Of a DNA stretch of 64,000 bases, positions 42,235 through 50,935 are shown one piece after another. The position numbers were made by a program, and so were the translations under genes. This DNA is from Candidatus Dependentiae bacterium Noda2021 (GTDB lineage Bacteria > Babelota > Babeliae > Babelales > Vermiphilaceae). The notes beneath the pieces were generated by a model that made no database searches, had not been told where the DNA came from, and worked only from the letters and a program-made list of their open reading frames with translations. Each line of letters begins with the position of its first letter. The stretch's first letter is position 1. Location: assembly GCA_020886235.1 (NCBI GenBank), contig AP025250.1, forward strand, positions 1,158,285 through 1,222,284, in the 5' to 3' direction.

Positions 42235-42800
42235 AACAAAATTCTAAATGGTTTAAAATCGGTGCATTGAGTGTAATTTTAGCTCTTGGCCTTGGTGCGT
42301 TATATAACTATTTGCCTCAGCAGCAACCACAATTGATCACGTTTTTTGAGCAAGAACGAGATTTAAAAGATATTCACGATATTTTTAAGAATAATTGGTA
42401 CTGGCTCATTGCATCGTTTCCAACATACGAGCCGCAATATGTAGATTATATGTTCAAAAATAAGGCAGCGGGATTAGATCCCCGCCATGTTGGGTCATTA
42501 AACATAAAAGTTCTACGTGCCGGCAATGAGCTAGTTGGCTTTGTCGCTTACTACATGGAAAATTGGTATGAAGGGCGTATCTTGTTCTTGGCCGTCAATG
42601 AAAAATTCCGCGGCAAAGGGTATGCAGAGCAGCTTATGAAAGATGCCTTTGGGGAACTAAAAAAATTAGGTGCTACTAAATTGGTACTGCTAACTCGTGT
42701 TGATAATCTACGTGCACAAAAAATTTACAACAGGCTTGGATTTAAAGAAATCAAACGAGATAAAGAAGGCTTTGTGCACTTTGAAAAGTTAGCACAATAA
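42231..42800 (+). CDS. GNAT acetyltransferase with N-terminal membrane anchor
   Basis: A 189-residue protein. Residues 9-25 are hydrophobic (IGALSVILALGLGALYN), an uncleaved anchor or signal. The GNAT core follows: ILFLAVNEKFRGKGYAEQLMKDAF (motif A, acetyl-CoA loop R-G-K-G-Y) and LVLLTRVDNLRAQKIYNRLGFKEI (motif B). An acetyltransferase core beyond the membrane would lack cytosolic acetyl-CoA, so a cytosolic-facing orientation with an N-terminal anchor is more likely. The gene overlaps truA by 4 bases and depends on it for translation. Substrate unknown. Confidence 0.75.
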   Translation: MKQNSKWFKIGALSVILALGLGALYNYLPQQQPQLITFFEQERDLKDIHDIFKNNWYWLIASFPTYEPQYVDYMFKNKAAGLDPRHVGSLNIKVLRAGNELVGFVAYYMENWYEGRILFLAVNEKFRGKGYAEQLMKDAFGELKKLGATKLVLLTRVDNLRAQKIYNRLGFKEIKRDKEGFVHFEKLAQ

Positions 42801-42803
42801 CCG

Positions 42804-43256
42804 TTAACTTTTTCTATTCTGGGCATGATGTAGATGGCGCAATGCAATTTTGAGGCTTTCAAGTTTGCACACTAATTGAGAATGCATTACCCAGCAGTTG
42901 GTATGTTCTTGCTTTTTCCATGCCTGGAAATTTTTTAAATTATAATAGGCGGCTTGCTGGGCTTTTTCTTCAATCTCAGCTTGGCAGCCCTCTGCTAGTG
43001 TCTTTAGCTGTGCAATGTACTTTTCCATTAGTACAATGTTTTTATTGATGCTTTGTTGATCAATTATCTTTAACACTTTGGGTTCTCCACAGATGGTAAC
43101 CAAGTCAAAGAGCATTTCTTGCATTTCAGCGCGCTGGCTTAAAATTTTCCCTACTACCCATTTGCGCACTTGTGCCATATTGCATGGTGCGCTTATTGAA
43201 GCATCAGCGCTTATAATATTTACTAGTGTAAGGGCTATAATTACTATTTTTTTCAT
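42804..43256 (-). CDS. exported helical protein, unknown function
   Basis: A 150-residue protein with a signal peptide ending ISADA. The mature part is almost wholly helical, with heptad-like ILMEKYIAQLKTLAEGCQAEIEEKA (read in shorter blocks) and several cysteines. It is convergent with the GNAT gene. AAGGATCC upstream is a fair ribosome site. The small size, export signal and coiled-coil content group it with 16532-16891 and 43451-43729. No family is recognised. Confidence 0.55.
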   Translation of the reverse strand: MKKIVIIALTLVNIISADASISAPCNMAQVRKWVVGKILSQRAEMQEMLFDLVTICGEPKVLKIIDQQSINKNIVLMEKYIAQLKTLAEGCQAEIEEKAQQAAYYNLKNFQAWKKQEHTNCWVMHSQLVCKLESLKIALRHLHHAQNRKS

Positions 43257-43450
43257 AAGGATCCTTAGAGCGTCGTTAGCATGCGTTACAATAAACGAGT
43301 CGTGATGTCGTGCAAAATATGCTGGTGATTGATTACTGATCTTGCAGCAGTGTATGCATAATAAGATTAATTAGTATAGCAACCAAAATCAATCAAATAG
43401 CCTTAAAATTGATTAAAAAACTCTAATAGTAAACAATTATATCGATCTAA

Positions 43451-43729
43451 TTATTTTTTGAGGCACTTTTCATTATACATAAGATAATTAACGAGAAAAT
43501 CCATCTCATGTATTTTTAACACGAGAGGTAGCAGGCTTGCACTTTGTGTTGTTTTTGATTGTATTTCTTTTTCTAGCTCTTGAATTCGTGATTTTAACAA
43601 ACCCATGTGTTGTAATATGATATCGCACTTAAAAGTGATTTTTTTAAAATCTTCTTGAGTAAACGGAGTAGGCTTTTCTGTTGCCAAAACAGGAAGAACC
43701 AATAAAGAAATGAGAAATAATAGTTTCAT
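43451..43729 (-). CDS. small exported coiled-coil protein
   Basis: A 92-residue protein with signal peptide ending VLAT. Residues 30-60 (IILQHMGLLKSRIQELEKEI) have heptad spacing. It starts 28 bases downstream of the ABC-2 permease stop on the same strand and may be in the same transcript. Similar in plan to 16532-16891. Function unknown; a periplasmic oligomeriser is possible. Confidence 0.55.
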   Translation of the reverse strand: MKLLFLISLLVLPVLATEKPTPFTQEDFKKITFKCDIILQHMGLLKSRIQELEKEIQSKTTQSASLLPLVLKIHEMDFLVNYLMYNEKCLKK

Positions 43730-43757
43730 AATTACTCTTGATGTAACGTGTTATGTT

Positions 43758-44549
43758 TTAATCAGCGGTCAGGCGAGCAAGGCCTTTTTCTTTGCTTCTT
43801 TCAAATGCAGCTTTAAAGCCCCAAATGGCAAGTGCGCAATACAGAAGACTCATTGAAAAACCCCACCAGAAGAGCGATGCGTTAAAAATGCCTTCTGTTA
43901 CCAACAAGCGAATGCCTTCAAATGAGTAGGTCATTGGTAGTAGGTAGGCTATAATGCGGCCGTAAGAAGGCAAAATTTCAAGCGGATAGAATGCTGCAAT
44001 GAACGGTGCAAACAGCCAGGTGAGCATAAATGCTAACGATTGCACGCGGGCACCAAAATAAATAAGAAAAATTGAAGATACAAAACTGATCCACAGACCA
44101 GCAATAAATAAGGAAAGAAGATAGGGTACAACGCTCAAGCCAAGTCCAATAATGCTAATGCCATACATTAATTTGACGGCCAGTATGCAATAGAGTGTCA
44201 CAAAAATTGACGTACCTACGGTTAGCAATATCGAAGCTATTATCCATTCACTTATTTTTAATGGCGTAGCAAAAATATTGACCATGTTCAAAGACCAAAA
44301 TTCTTCAAGTAAGCTGCTACTCACTTCAAAGCCCGCGCGATTGACCAATTGCCAAAATACTACGGCTGTAATAAGCGCAAGACCAGCACTTGATGCGGTA
44401 GTTTGATTGGTGTTTACCCAATTTGCGGTGAATCCCCATAGCGCAATATCAACGAGTGGCCAATAAAAAATCCAAATAATACGATTGGCATCTTTAAAAA
44501 GCAAAATTGCATGGCGCAAGATCATTGCCCAAATGCGAGACCATTTCAT
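43758..44549 (-). CDS. ABC-2 type transporter permease
   Basis: A 263-residue membrane protein with six hydrophobic segments. The N-terminal helix region (ILRHAILLFKDANRIIWIFYWPLVDI) and the C-terminal half FLIYFGARVQSLAFMLTW with PLEILPSYGRIIAYLLPMTYSFEGIRLL is typical of ABC-2 exporters (polysaccharide, drug or lipid type). It overlaps its ATPase by 4 bases (ATGA), so the two form one transporter. No substrate can be assigned. The adjacent genes give no hint. Length matches the family. Confidence 0.85.
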   Translation of the reverse strand: MKWSRIWAMILRHAILLFKDANRIIWIFYWPLVDIALWGFTANWVNTNQTTASSAGLALITAVVFWQLVNRAGFEVSSSLLEEFWSLNMVNIFATPLKISEWIIASILLTVGTSIFVTLYCILAVKLMYGISIIGLGLSVVPYLLSLFIAGLWISFVSSIFLIYFGARVQSLAFMLTWLFAPFIAAFYPLEILPSYGRIIAYLLPMTYSFEGIRLLVTEGIFNASLFWWGFSMSLLYCALAIWGFKAAFERSKEKGLARLTAD

Positions 44550-45514
44550 TGATTATCCTTGTGGTGAACATCTTTTTTTTGAACCAGTGAAAGAAAGAAA
44601 TCTTCAAGTGTCGGCTTGTCTATAAATATTTGTGAATACGTAACGCCGGCATGAGCAAGAGCGCTTAAAAATTGTGCAATAGCAAGTTCGTCAATATCAA
44701 GCTCAATACTGCGCTCATACACTTTAAAGGGTAAGTTGTTTTCTTTTGCGTAATTAATTGCAGACTCAAGACCATGAGTAATTACCAGATGCACGTGAGC
44801 TACTGCTACTGATGAAGCAAGTTGAGATGGGGTGTTGTTGGCAACAATCATGCCATCTTTCATGACTAGTACGCGATCACACACTTCGGTAACTTCATCC
44901 ATATTATGTGAGGTGAAAAGCGCTGACAAACCAAATTCTCGTTTTTGTTTTATCACAAAGCTACGCACTTCTTGTGCAACATCAGGATCGAGTGATGCGG
45001 TCGGTTCATCGAGTAATACTACGGCCGGACGAGGGATAAATGCTTTTGCAAGCATTACTCGGGTCATTTGACCTGCCGATAGCGTGCCCGTTTCTTTATC
45101 GCGCATGTTCCACATATCAAATAGTTTTAAAAATTCAGCAATACGTTCTTTGCGGATGTTGGTAGGAACACCGTTTAGTCTGGCAAAGATATCAAGATTT
45201 TCTGAAACTGAAAGTCTGCCGGGAAGTTTAACGTAGGTACTCGCAAAGGTAACTTTTTCTAAAATTGCAGAGCGATGCCTTTCAAAGTCTTTACCAAAAT
45301 AGGTTATTTGTCCTGAACTTGGAGTGAGTAACCCAAGGAGCATTTGTATGGTTGTAGTTTTACCCGCACCATTAGTGCCCAGCAAGCCTAAAATTTCACC
45401 ATGCTCAAGATCAAATGAAATCTTTTTTACCGCAGTAAAGTGTTTTTTTGGTCCCAAGATATGTTTTCTTGAAACAAATGTTTTTGATAAATTGTGTACA
45501 GAAAGAATTGGCAT
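44546..45514 (-). CDS. ABC-2 exporter ATP-binding protein
   Basis: A 322-residue ATPase with GLLGTNGAGKTTTIQMLLGLL (Walker A), TLSAGQMTRVMLAKAF (signature, LSAGQ), VVLLDEPTASLDPDV (Walker B) and TSHNMDEVTEVCDRV (switch His). The C-terminal extension of about 90 residues is common in drug/Nod-type exporters (CcmA-like). It is the upstream member of a two-gene operon. The divergent gene 45613 lies 98 bases away on the plus strand. Confidence 0.92.
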   Translation of the reverse strand: MPILSVHNLSKTFVSRKHILGPKKHFTAVKKISFDLEHGEILGLLGTNGAGKTTTIQMLLGLLTPSSGQITYFGKDFERHRSAILEKVTFASTYVKLPGRLSVSENLDIFARLNGVPTNIRKERIAEFLKLFDMWNMRDKETGTLSAGQMTRVMLAKAFIPRPAVVLLDEPTASLDPDVAQEVRSFVIKQKREFGLSALFTSHNMDEVTEVCDRVLVMKDGMIVANNTPSQLASSVAVAHVHLVITHGLESAINYAKENNLPFKVYERSIELDIDELAIAQFLSALAHAGVTYSQIFIDKPTLEDFFLSLVQKKDVHHKDNQ

Positions 45515-45612
45515 AGAAAAACCTTTTGTGTTATTTTTTCTATCTTATCACAAATTAGTAATTCAAGAACAGAAGTAAGCATATTTAAATGATGTTGATA
45601 AGACATTAAAGA

Positions 45613-45861
45613 ATGGATCATAACAATAAATCATACATAAATTGCCTCAAGCAGCAATGGACATACTCAATGCAGATATTGGGTGGGATACTCTTACTAT
45701 TGTATCTTTGCTCTTTAAAAAGTAGCAGCCTTAGAGGATTTAATTTTGCAAAATTGCCTGGTTGGTTTGTGGTGATTTACATAATAGGTTCTGTGCTTGG
45801 CGGAGCTTATTATCAAAAGTACTATTGTGTTCAGGATGAGGGTGCCGATGACTTACTATGA
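45613..45861 (+). CDS. small two-helix membrane protein
   Basis: An 82-residue protein with two hydrophobic segments, residues 20-36 (MQILGGILLLLYLCSL) and 50-66 (WFVVIYIIGSVLGGAYY). The tail is acidic (DEGADD). The ribosome site is weak (AAAGA). The next frame starts inside it at 45848 (overlap 14 bases). Nothing identifies a family. It may form a membrane complex with its neighbour. Confidence 0.45.
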   Translation: MDHNNKSYINCLKQQWTYSMQILGGILLLLYLCSLKSSSLRGFNFAKLPGWFVVIYIIGSVLGGAYYQKYYCVQDEGADDLL

Positions 45862-46089
45862 TTATCTCAAAAATAAGTTTCCTCAAACGCTGCGCCATGT
45901 GGGTGAGCTAGTATTTGGGCTATCGCTGGGATCACTCATAATTGGTACCGGCGATCGGGTATTCAGTTTCAGCCAGATTCCCCCATTGTCATTGGCAATA
46001 TACTTAGCGGTATCTATTTTTTTGGTGCCTGGCTATTGAAGAAAAATGATGAGTGGCAAAAAGTTGATGAAGAATGTACCGAGTTATAA
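45848..46089 (+). CDS. small membrane protein, probably frameshifted
   Basis: As read, the frame from 45848 (MTYYDYLKNKFPQTLRHVGELV) stops at 46039. A single added base near the GGG of 45957-45959 would move into the frame PIVIGNILSGIYFFGAWLLKKNDEW, ending at the TAA of 46087-46089 with an acidic tail, four bases before the convergent next gene. That gives 80 residues with two membrane segments. The deletion is -1, like the other seven in this window. Evidence is compositional only. Confidence 0.4.
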
Positions 46090-46092
46090 CGG

Positions 46093-46557
46093 CTATCGCA
46101 TTCTCACTATATCTTGCGTTCTGACATTGCCCTTTAATGGAATACCTGATTCGCTGTAGCCAAAGATGCTCCCCTTTTGCGCTTGTAGTTTTCCATCTTC
46201 CCATTTTACAATGATTTGCTGCACATTGGTGGGAAATAAATATTGATAGAATGGGGCATTGGTCTCAGCGGGAATTAGTTCGCGAATGGTAAGATATACT
46301 GGCTGTTCTAAAGAAAAATTAAATCGAGAGATACGCAGTGCGTCTGACTTGGGTTGTAAAGTAAGAGCTACTGGCAAATGGGGCAGTTGTTTTACCATAA
46401 CCTCTATAGGATATTTTCCTTTATTTTTAACTTCAAAGGCTACCCCTTCTTTTAAAATCTCAGGGCCTGCTTTGATTGAGTGTTCTGTAGAGAGTTGTGC
46501 AAAAGCAATTGATGGTATGAGTAACAATGTGGTGAAGATATGTCTTAGAACGGTCAT
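46093..46557 (-). CDS. exported protein of the NK/GNV family
   Basis: A 154-residue protein with a signal peptide ending IAFA (residues 1-20). Domain motif FEVKNKGKYPIEVMV (41-55) and C-terminal SGIPLKGNVRTQDI (GIPLKGNV at 138-145) match 350-855 and 25188-25736. It is the cleanest member: domain then tail with little else. The start is behind AAGGAGAAT. It is convergent with the small membrane gene. The family appears restricted to exported proteins; role unknown. Confidence 0.68.
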   Translation of the reverse strand: MTVLRHIFTTLLLIPSIAFAQLSTEHSIKAGPEILKEGVAFEVKNKGKYPIEVMVKQLPHLPVALTLQPKSDALRISRFNFSLEQPVYLTIRELIPAETNAPFYQYLFPTNVQQIIVKWEDGKLQAQKGSIFGYSESGIPLKGNVRTQDIVRMR

Positions 46558-46617
46558 AATTCTCCTTTATTTGTTACTGTAAACTAGGCCCAAGAAAATA
46601 GGCAATAAATTCTGTGG

Positions 46618-48132
46618 TTACAGGTGTTTTATTACATACGATGCAATGTCTGCAAGCTGATTGAGCGGTAATGGTGTTTGAGAATGAGCAACTTTTTTAT
46701 TAATAACGATAAAGGGCACAGGATTGGTTGTGTGAGCGGTGCGCGGTTGTTGCAATGTGCTGTCATACATATCTTCTGCTTTGCCATGATCAGCGGTGAT
46801 ATACATCGTGCCGTTTTGCTTGATAACTATTTGATTATATAATTGCTGCAATTCTTTATCTAAGCATTCAATGGCTTTAACGGTTGCGGTAAAATTACCA
46901 GTATGGCCTACCATATCTGCATTGGCATAATTGATGAGATAAAAATCGCATGGATTGGTAGTGAGTGATTGTATCACACGCTGAGTAATCTGATCAGCTG
47001 ACAGACTAGGTGCTATATCATAATGAGGAACTTTCAGCGACGGAATCAGTACACGTGTTTCTTGTGGATAAACAGACTCATTACCGCCATCAAAAAAGTA
47101 AGTGACATGCGCATATTTTTCTGTTTCAGCAATAGTAAAAATAGTTCTACCTTGTTTTGTTAATTCCTGCTTGAGGGTAGGCCTTAGGAGTTGTGGCTCG
47201 AGTAATGGCATTGTTGCAATGTCGGCGCTATACATAACGGGCGTAATAACAAACGACAGCTGTAGGTGATCGGTAGGAAAATGGGAAAATTGAGAATCAG
47301 TAAATGCTTGAGCGAGCTGCCTGTCGCGGTCAGGACGTGTGTCGCTAAAAATAAGGCCATCGCCCGATTTGATTACTGCCTGATGATAAAGTTGCGTTGG
47401 CGGAATAAATTCATCAAAGGTCTTGTGCTGATAATAATAATCAAGTGCATCTTGCCATCGTATAAAATGGAGCTGTTGAACAGACGTCATTACGTCATAA
47501 CTTTTTTGCGTGCGTTGCCAGTTGTGGTCACGATCCATAGCATAAAAACGTCCCTGAATGGTCCCAAGGATAACATTAGGATGCTGATCTAACAGGATTT
47601 GCAATTGCTCTAGGTACGTGCGCGCTGTTTGCGGCCCGACATCCCGTCCATCTAAAAATGCATGTATTACGATGTGCTTAACGCCATAGAGTAACCCTGC
47701 CTTAATGTATGCCAGAATGTGCTTAATGTGTCCATGGGCACCTGCGTCAGATAGAATGCCTGCTATGTGCAAAGTTTTGCCTGACTTAGCAAGTGAGCTT
47801 AATTGTTCTTTGAGAATTGGATAGGTAAAAAACGAATTATCATCGATAGCTTGGTGAATACGCGTTAACGGTTGTTCGATAATTTGGCCGGTTCCAATAG
47901 TCATGTGACCAACTTCAGAGTTGCCGATAAATCCTTGAGGTAATCCAACAAACGTTCCTGAGGCCTTGAGCAAACAATGAGGATAGTTTTTAAATACATA
48001 ATCAAAAAACGGGGTGTCAGCACACGCTATGGCATTAGACTCTTTGTGCTGACGGTACCCAAATCCATCAAGAATAATAAGAGCAGTAGGTGTGATTGGT
48101 TGTGAATGATTAACGCTGCCTATTCTTTTCAT
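46618..48132 (-). CDS. gpmI: 2,3-bisphosphoglycerate-independent phosphoglycerate mutase
   Basis: iPGM interconverts 3- and 2-phosphoglycerate and needs Mn(II) or a similar metal. Motifs: LIILDGFGYR, IGNSEVGHMTIGTGQI (catalytic Ser), FLDGRDVGPQTA, DRDHNWQR, YANADMVGHTG and ITADHGKAEDM, covering the metal ligands. The 504 residues from 48132 are normal. A longer frame begins at a TTG (48168), but those bases form a promoter. It is the last gene after a Mn/Zn-type ABC transporter operon. This is the window's only glycolytic gene. Confidence 0.95.
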   Translation of the reverse strand: MKRIGSVNHSQPITPTALIILDGFGYRQHKESNAIACADTPFFDYVFKNYPHCLLKASGTFVGLPQGFIGNSEVGHMTIGTGQIIEQPLTRIHQAIDDNSFFTYPILKEQLSSLAKSGKTLHIAGILSDAGAHGHIKHILAYIKAGLLYGVKHIVIHAFLDGRDVGPQTARTYLEQLQILLDQHPNVILGTIQGRFYAMDRDHNWQRTQKSYDVMTSVQQLHFIRWQDALDYYYQHKTFDEFIPPTQLYHQAVIKSGDGLIFSDTRPDRDRQLAQAFTDSQFSHFPTDHLQLSFVITPVMYSADIATMPLLEPQLLRPTLKQELTKQGRTIFTIAETEKYAHVTYFFDGGNESVYPQETRVLIPSLKVPHYDIAPSLSADQITQRVIQSLTTNPCDFYLINYANADMVGHTGNFTATVKAIECLDKELQQLYNQIVIKQNGTMYITADHGKAEDMYDSTLQQPRTAHTTNPVPFIVINKKVAHSQTPLPLNQLADIASYVIKHL

Positions 48133-48138
48133 GCATTT

Positions 48139-48168
48139 ACTATAATCATGCTTAAGAATGTTTGGCAA
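48139..48168 (-). promoter_or_regulatory. gpmI promoter, predicted leaderless
   Basis: On the minus strand TTGCCA (48168-48163), 18-base spacer, TATAGT (48144-48139), then AAATGC and the ATG at 48132. The -10 is six bases from the start codon, so the mRNA would begin near the ATG. Confidence 0.5.
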
Positions 48169-48197
48169 TAGTTGTTTAAAAAAAACAGAGAAAAAAG

Positions 48198-49274
48198 TTA
48201 ATGCAGTTGTGAGAGGTATTCTGCGCCTTGGGCAGTTAATCGGCCATCATGGGTAATTAATTGTTGTGCAATAAGTGCCTTCGTTACCCGTTGAACGTGG
48301 GATTCTGTCCATCCAAGTTTTTGTGCGCTACTAAAACTATTGGACGATGAATGCTTTGCATAGAGCCACAGCAAAATTGATTGTTCAGCATTTTTAATGG
48401 CATAGCGATGACCTATTACGCGTGCAATTATACCTTTATGAGGAGCACATAACAATGCCAATAAAAATAAGACACCATTGCATACAGCAATACAACCGGT
48501 AATAGATACATCATACAATGCAGCTACTGTGTAACCATTAATCGCAGCCAATACTGCAATTATTAAACTTACTTTAATTTGATTTTTTACTGAGTGTGTC
48601 AGTAATGATGCAGTTGCCGCAGGAGCAATCATGAGTGCAACCACTACAAAAGATCCTACCACGTTAAATGCAGCAACGGCGGTCATGCTTGTGGTAACCA
48701 TTAATCCGTAATACAAAAGTTGCGGCATGAAGCCTGCAAGCATGCTAAATGATGCATCAAAAATGCTGAGTGTTATTTCTTTAAAAAATAACCAGGTCAT
48801 AATTCCATTAATGAGTATTATGATGCTGGTGCTCCAAAACGCATATGATCCTACGCTCACGCCGGCGATCTGTATAGTATTAAAGGGAGCAAACACGAGT
48901 TCACCAAGCAATACCATATCTACATCTAAGTGTACGGTGCGTGCATATAAGCTAATGAGAATTACTCCCACTGAAAAAAAGAAGGGAAAGACTAAGCCAA
49001 TTGCAGCATCCTTTTTTAACTGCTTTGTGTTCATCAAAAATTCGGTCAAAACCACGGTAAGCATACCGGCAATAGCAGCTCCGACTAAGAGTAAGGGTGA
49101 TTCTAGGCTACCAACAATAAAAAACATTAAAACAATACCTGGCAAAATAGCGTGACTTATTGCATCGCTCATCATCGCTACTGACCTGAGAACTAAAAAC
49201 ACTCCTGGTATTGCACACATTACGCTCACCAAACATGCTAGTACAATTATGTGTATCGAAAGCGCGCTTATCAT
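48198..49274 (-). CDS. metal ABC permease with C-terminal winged helix
   Basis: An ABC-3 family permease for Mn, Zn or Fe (TroD/ZnuB type). The first 285 residues hold eight or so membrane segments, including VMCAIPGVFLVLRSVAMMSDAISHA and LPGIVLMFFI. Residues 286-358 form a soluble tail resembling a winged helix: SILLWLYAKHSSSNSFSSAQ, KLGWTESHVQRVTKALIAQQ and ITHDGRLTAQGAEYL. In Chlamydia the permease YtgC carries a metal-sensing repressor domain (YtgR), so this tail could regulate the operon after release or act as a sensor. It overlaps the previous permease by 4 bases. Confidence 0.88.
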   Translation of the reverse strand: MISALSIHIIVLACLVSVMCAIPGVFLVLRSVAMMSDAISHAILPGIVLMFFIVGSLESPLLLVGAAIAGMLTVVLTEFLMNTKQLKKDAAIGLVFPFFFSVGVILISLYARTVHLDVDMVLLGELVFAPFNTIQIAGVSVGSYAFWSTSIIILINGIMTWLFFKEITLSIFDASFSMLAGFMPQLLYYGLMVTTSMTAVAAFNVVGSFVVVALMIAPAATASLLTHSVKNQIKVSLIIAVLAAINGYTVAALYDVSITGCIAVCNGVLFLLALLCAPHKGIIARVIGHRYAIKNAEQSILLWLYAKHSSSNSFSSAQKLGWTESHVQRVTKALIAQQLITHDGRLTAQGAEYLSQLH

Positions 49275-50125
49275 GAAACAACCTTATGCTTATGAATAGA
49301 ACGCGCAGGGGCACATGCAAGCGAAACAAACACAATGATACTTAAAAAGATTACAATGGTCGGCCCGGTTGGAATGTGAGCAAACATACTGCTCACGCAT
49401 GATCCTGCAACGCAGGCAATTGCACCAAACGTTCCACTCAATATAACCATGCGCTCAAGACGATTTGTCCATTGGCGTGCTGCAGCACCAGGTGCAATAA
49501 GCATGGTGCTCATCAAAATTACACCGACCGTTTGTAACCCAATAATAATGGTAATTACCAGTAAGCTGGTGAGCACAACATTAATTCTGTTGGTTGCAAA
49601 GCCCGCATTGTGAGCAAAGTCACGATCAAATGATAAAAGCTTAAATTCTTTCCACAACAAGATGATGCACAGTAAAACCAAACAGCTTATCATAAAAACA
49701 ATATGTAACTCTTGTGTGGTAAAGCTGGAGGCATTTCCAAATAAAAACTTTTGCATAGAGCCAGCCTGCAATGAGGGATATTTTTTTAATAAGCTTATAA
49801 GGACTAATCCAAATCCAAAAAAAACTGAGAGTACCACACCAAGAATGGTATCACTTTTAATCGCGGTATGACCAAGTACTAAATAGATAAACCCAGTACC
49901 AATTGCACCAGCTATGCCTGCACCTGACATCAACACATAGGGATTTTTTTGATGAGTTACCAGACAAGCAAGAACAATGCCTGGCAACGCAGCGTGTGAA
50001 ATCGCATCACCGAGTAAACTTTGTTTGCGCAAAAATGCAAATGAACTTAATGCGCCAGCAGTTATGCCAAGCATGGTGGTGCCAACAATAACCATGAGCA
50101 AAGTATAATCAAATATAATGTTCAT
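49271..50125 (-). CDS. metal ABC transporter permease
   Basis: A 284-residue ABC-3 permease with hydrophobic helices throughout. GALSSFAFLRKQSLLGDAISHAALPGI near the N-terminus and MLIAPGAAARQW are family-typical motifs (read in short blocks). It pairs with 48198-49274 to form a heterodimeric channel, as in TroCD or ZnuB-like systems. It overlaps the ATPase gene by 4 bases upstream and the next permease by 4 bases downstream, so translation is tightly coupled. Specific metal (Mn, Zn, Fe) cannot be assigned from sequence. Confidence 0.88.
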   Translation of the reverse strand: MNIIFDYTLLMVIVGTTMLGITAGALSSFAFLRKQSLLGDAISHAALPGIVLACLVTHQKNPYVLMSGAGIAGAIGTGFIYLVLGHTAIKSDTILGVVLSVFFGFGLVLISLLKKYPSLQAGSMQKFLFGNASSFTTQELHIVFMISCLVLLCIILLWKEFKLLSFDRDFAHNAGFATNRINVVLTSLLVITIIIGLQTVGVILMSTMLIAPGAAARQWTNRLERMVILSGTFGAIACVAGSCVSSMFAHIPTGPTIVIFLSIIVFVSLACAPARSIHKHKVVS

Positions 50126-50864
50126 AGCGCATCGCTTTTGTGGCCAAAGTAAACATGATGTTTATAGGCAGCCTTGATGTGTTCTGGTGTAAAAGAATCT
50201 GCTGTGGGGCCGCACGCAATTGAGCTTTTGTTGATCATCAAGGTCCAATCAAAATACTCGGTAACGGTATTAAGATCATGGTGTACGGCTATTATAGTTT
50301 TTTGTTGGCTTCTTAATTGTCGCAATACTTGCATGATTGCTTTTTCACTGTAAATATCAACCCGACAAAGGGCTCATCCATTACATAAATAGGTGCATCT
50401 TGCATCAGCGCACGTGCTAGAAAAACTCGTTGTTGCTGCCCGCCTGAAAGGGTATTGATTGGTCTGTTTTCATATTCAAGCATGTCGACAAGCTTGAGGG
50501 CTTCTTGAGCTTTTTGAATGTGAGTGGGTCCTGGGCGCTTAATCCAGCCCAACTGGGCGTAACAACCCATAAGAACTACATCTAAAACAGTGACGGGAAA
50601 ATCCCAATCTATCGTTGCGCGCTGAGGTACATACGCAATTGCGTGACGTTGTGTGTGTGAGGGCTTTCCCATAATTGATATGGTACCTGCAAGGGGCTTT
50701 ATTAACCCTAAAATAGTTTTAATAATTGTAGTTTTACCGGCTCCATTAGGACCAACTATAGCAAGTAAAACACCTTTTGGTATAGACGCACAAACGTCCC
50801 ACAAGACAGGAGTTTGCTGGTAGGCAACGGTTAAGTGGTTTATTTCTAGTACAGGTTTATTCAT
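50122..50864 (-). pseudogene. metal ABC transporter ATPase, one frameshift
   Basis: A TroB/ZnuC-type ATPase split by a -1 shift. The first frame (50313-50864) has VGPNGAGKTTIIKTILGLI (Walker A), NTLSGGQQQRVFLARAL (signature) and VMDEPFVGL (Walker B), then goes out of frame. The second (from 50334) holds QKTIIAVHHDLNTV (switch His). Adding one G at the C3 run 50361-50363 (plus strand) reads DEPFVGVDIYSEKAIMQVLRQL and yields 247 residues, normal length. It ends overlapping the permease. A broken ATPase would inactivate the operon, so a sequencing error is more likely. Confidence 0.82.
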
Positions 50865-50935
50865 ACATGAGCCGAACTAAATAAGATCTATATATTTGGT
50901 AAGTTTAACGTAAAAGAAACAAAACTAATACCAAA

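Noticed and set aside
42231..42800. GNAT protein as a secreted enzyme
   Set aside because: The hydrophobic segment has no clear cleavage site and acetyl-CoA is cytosolic; an inner-membrane anchor is more likely.
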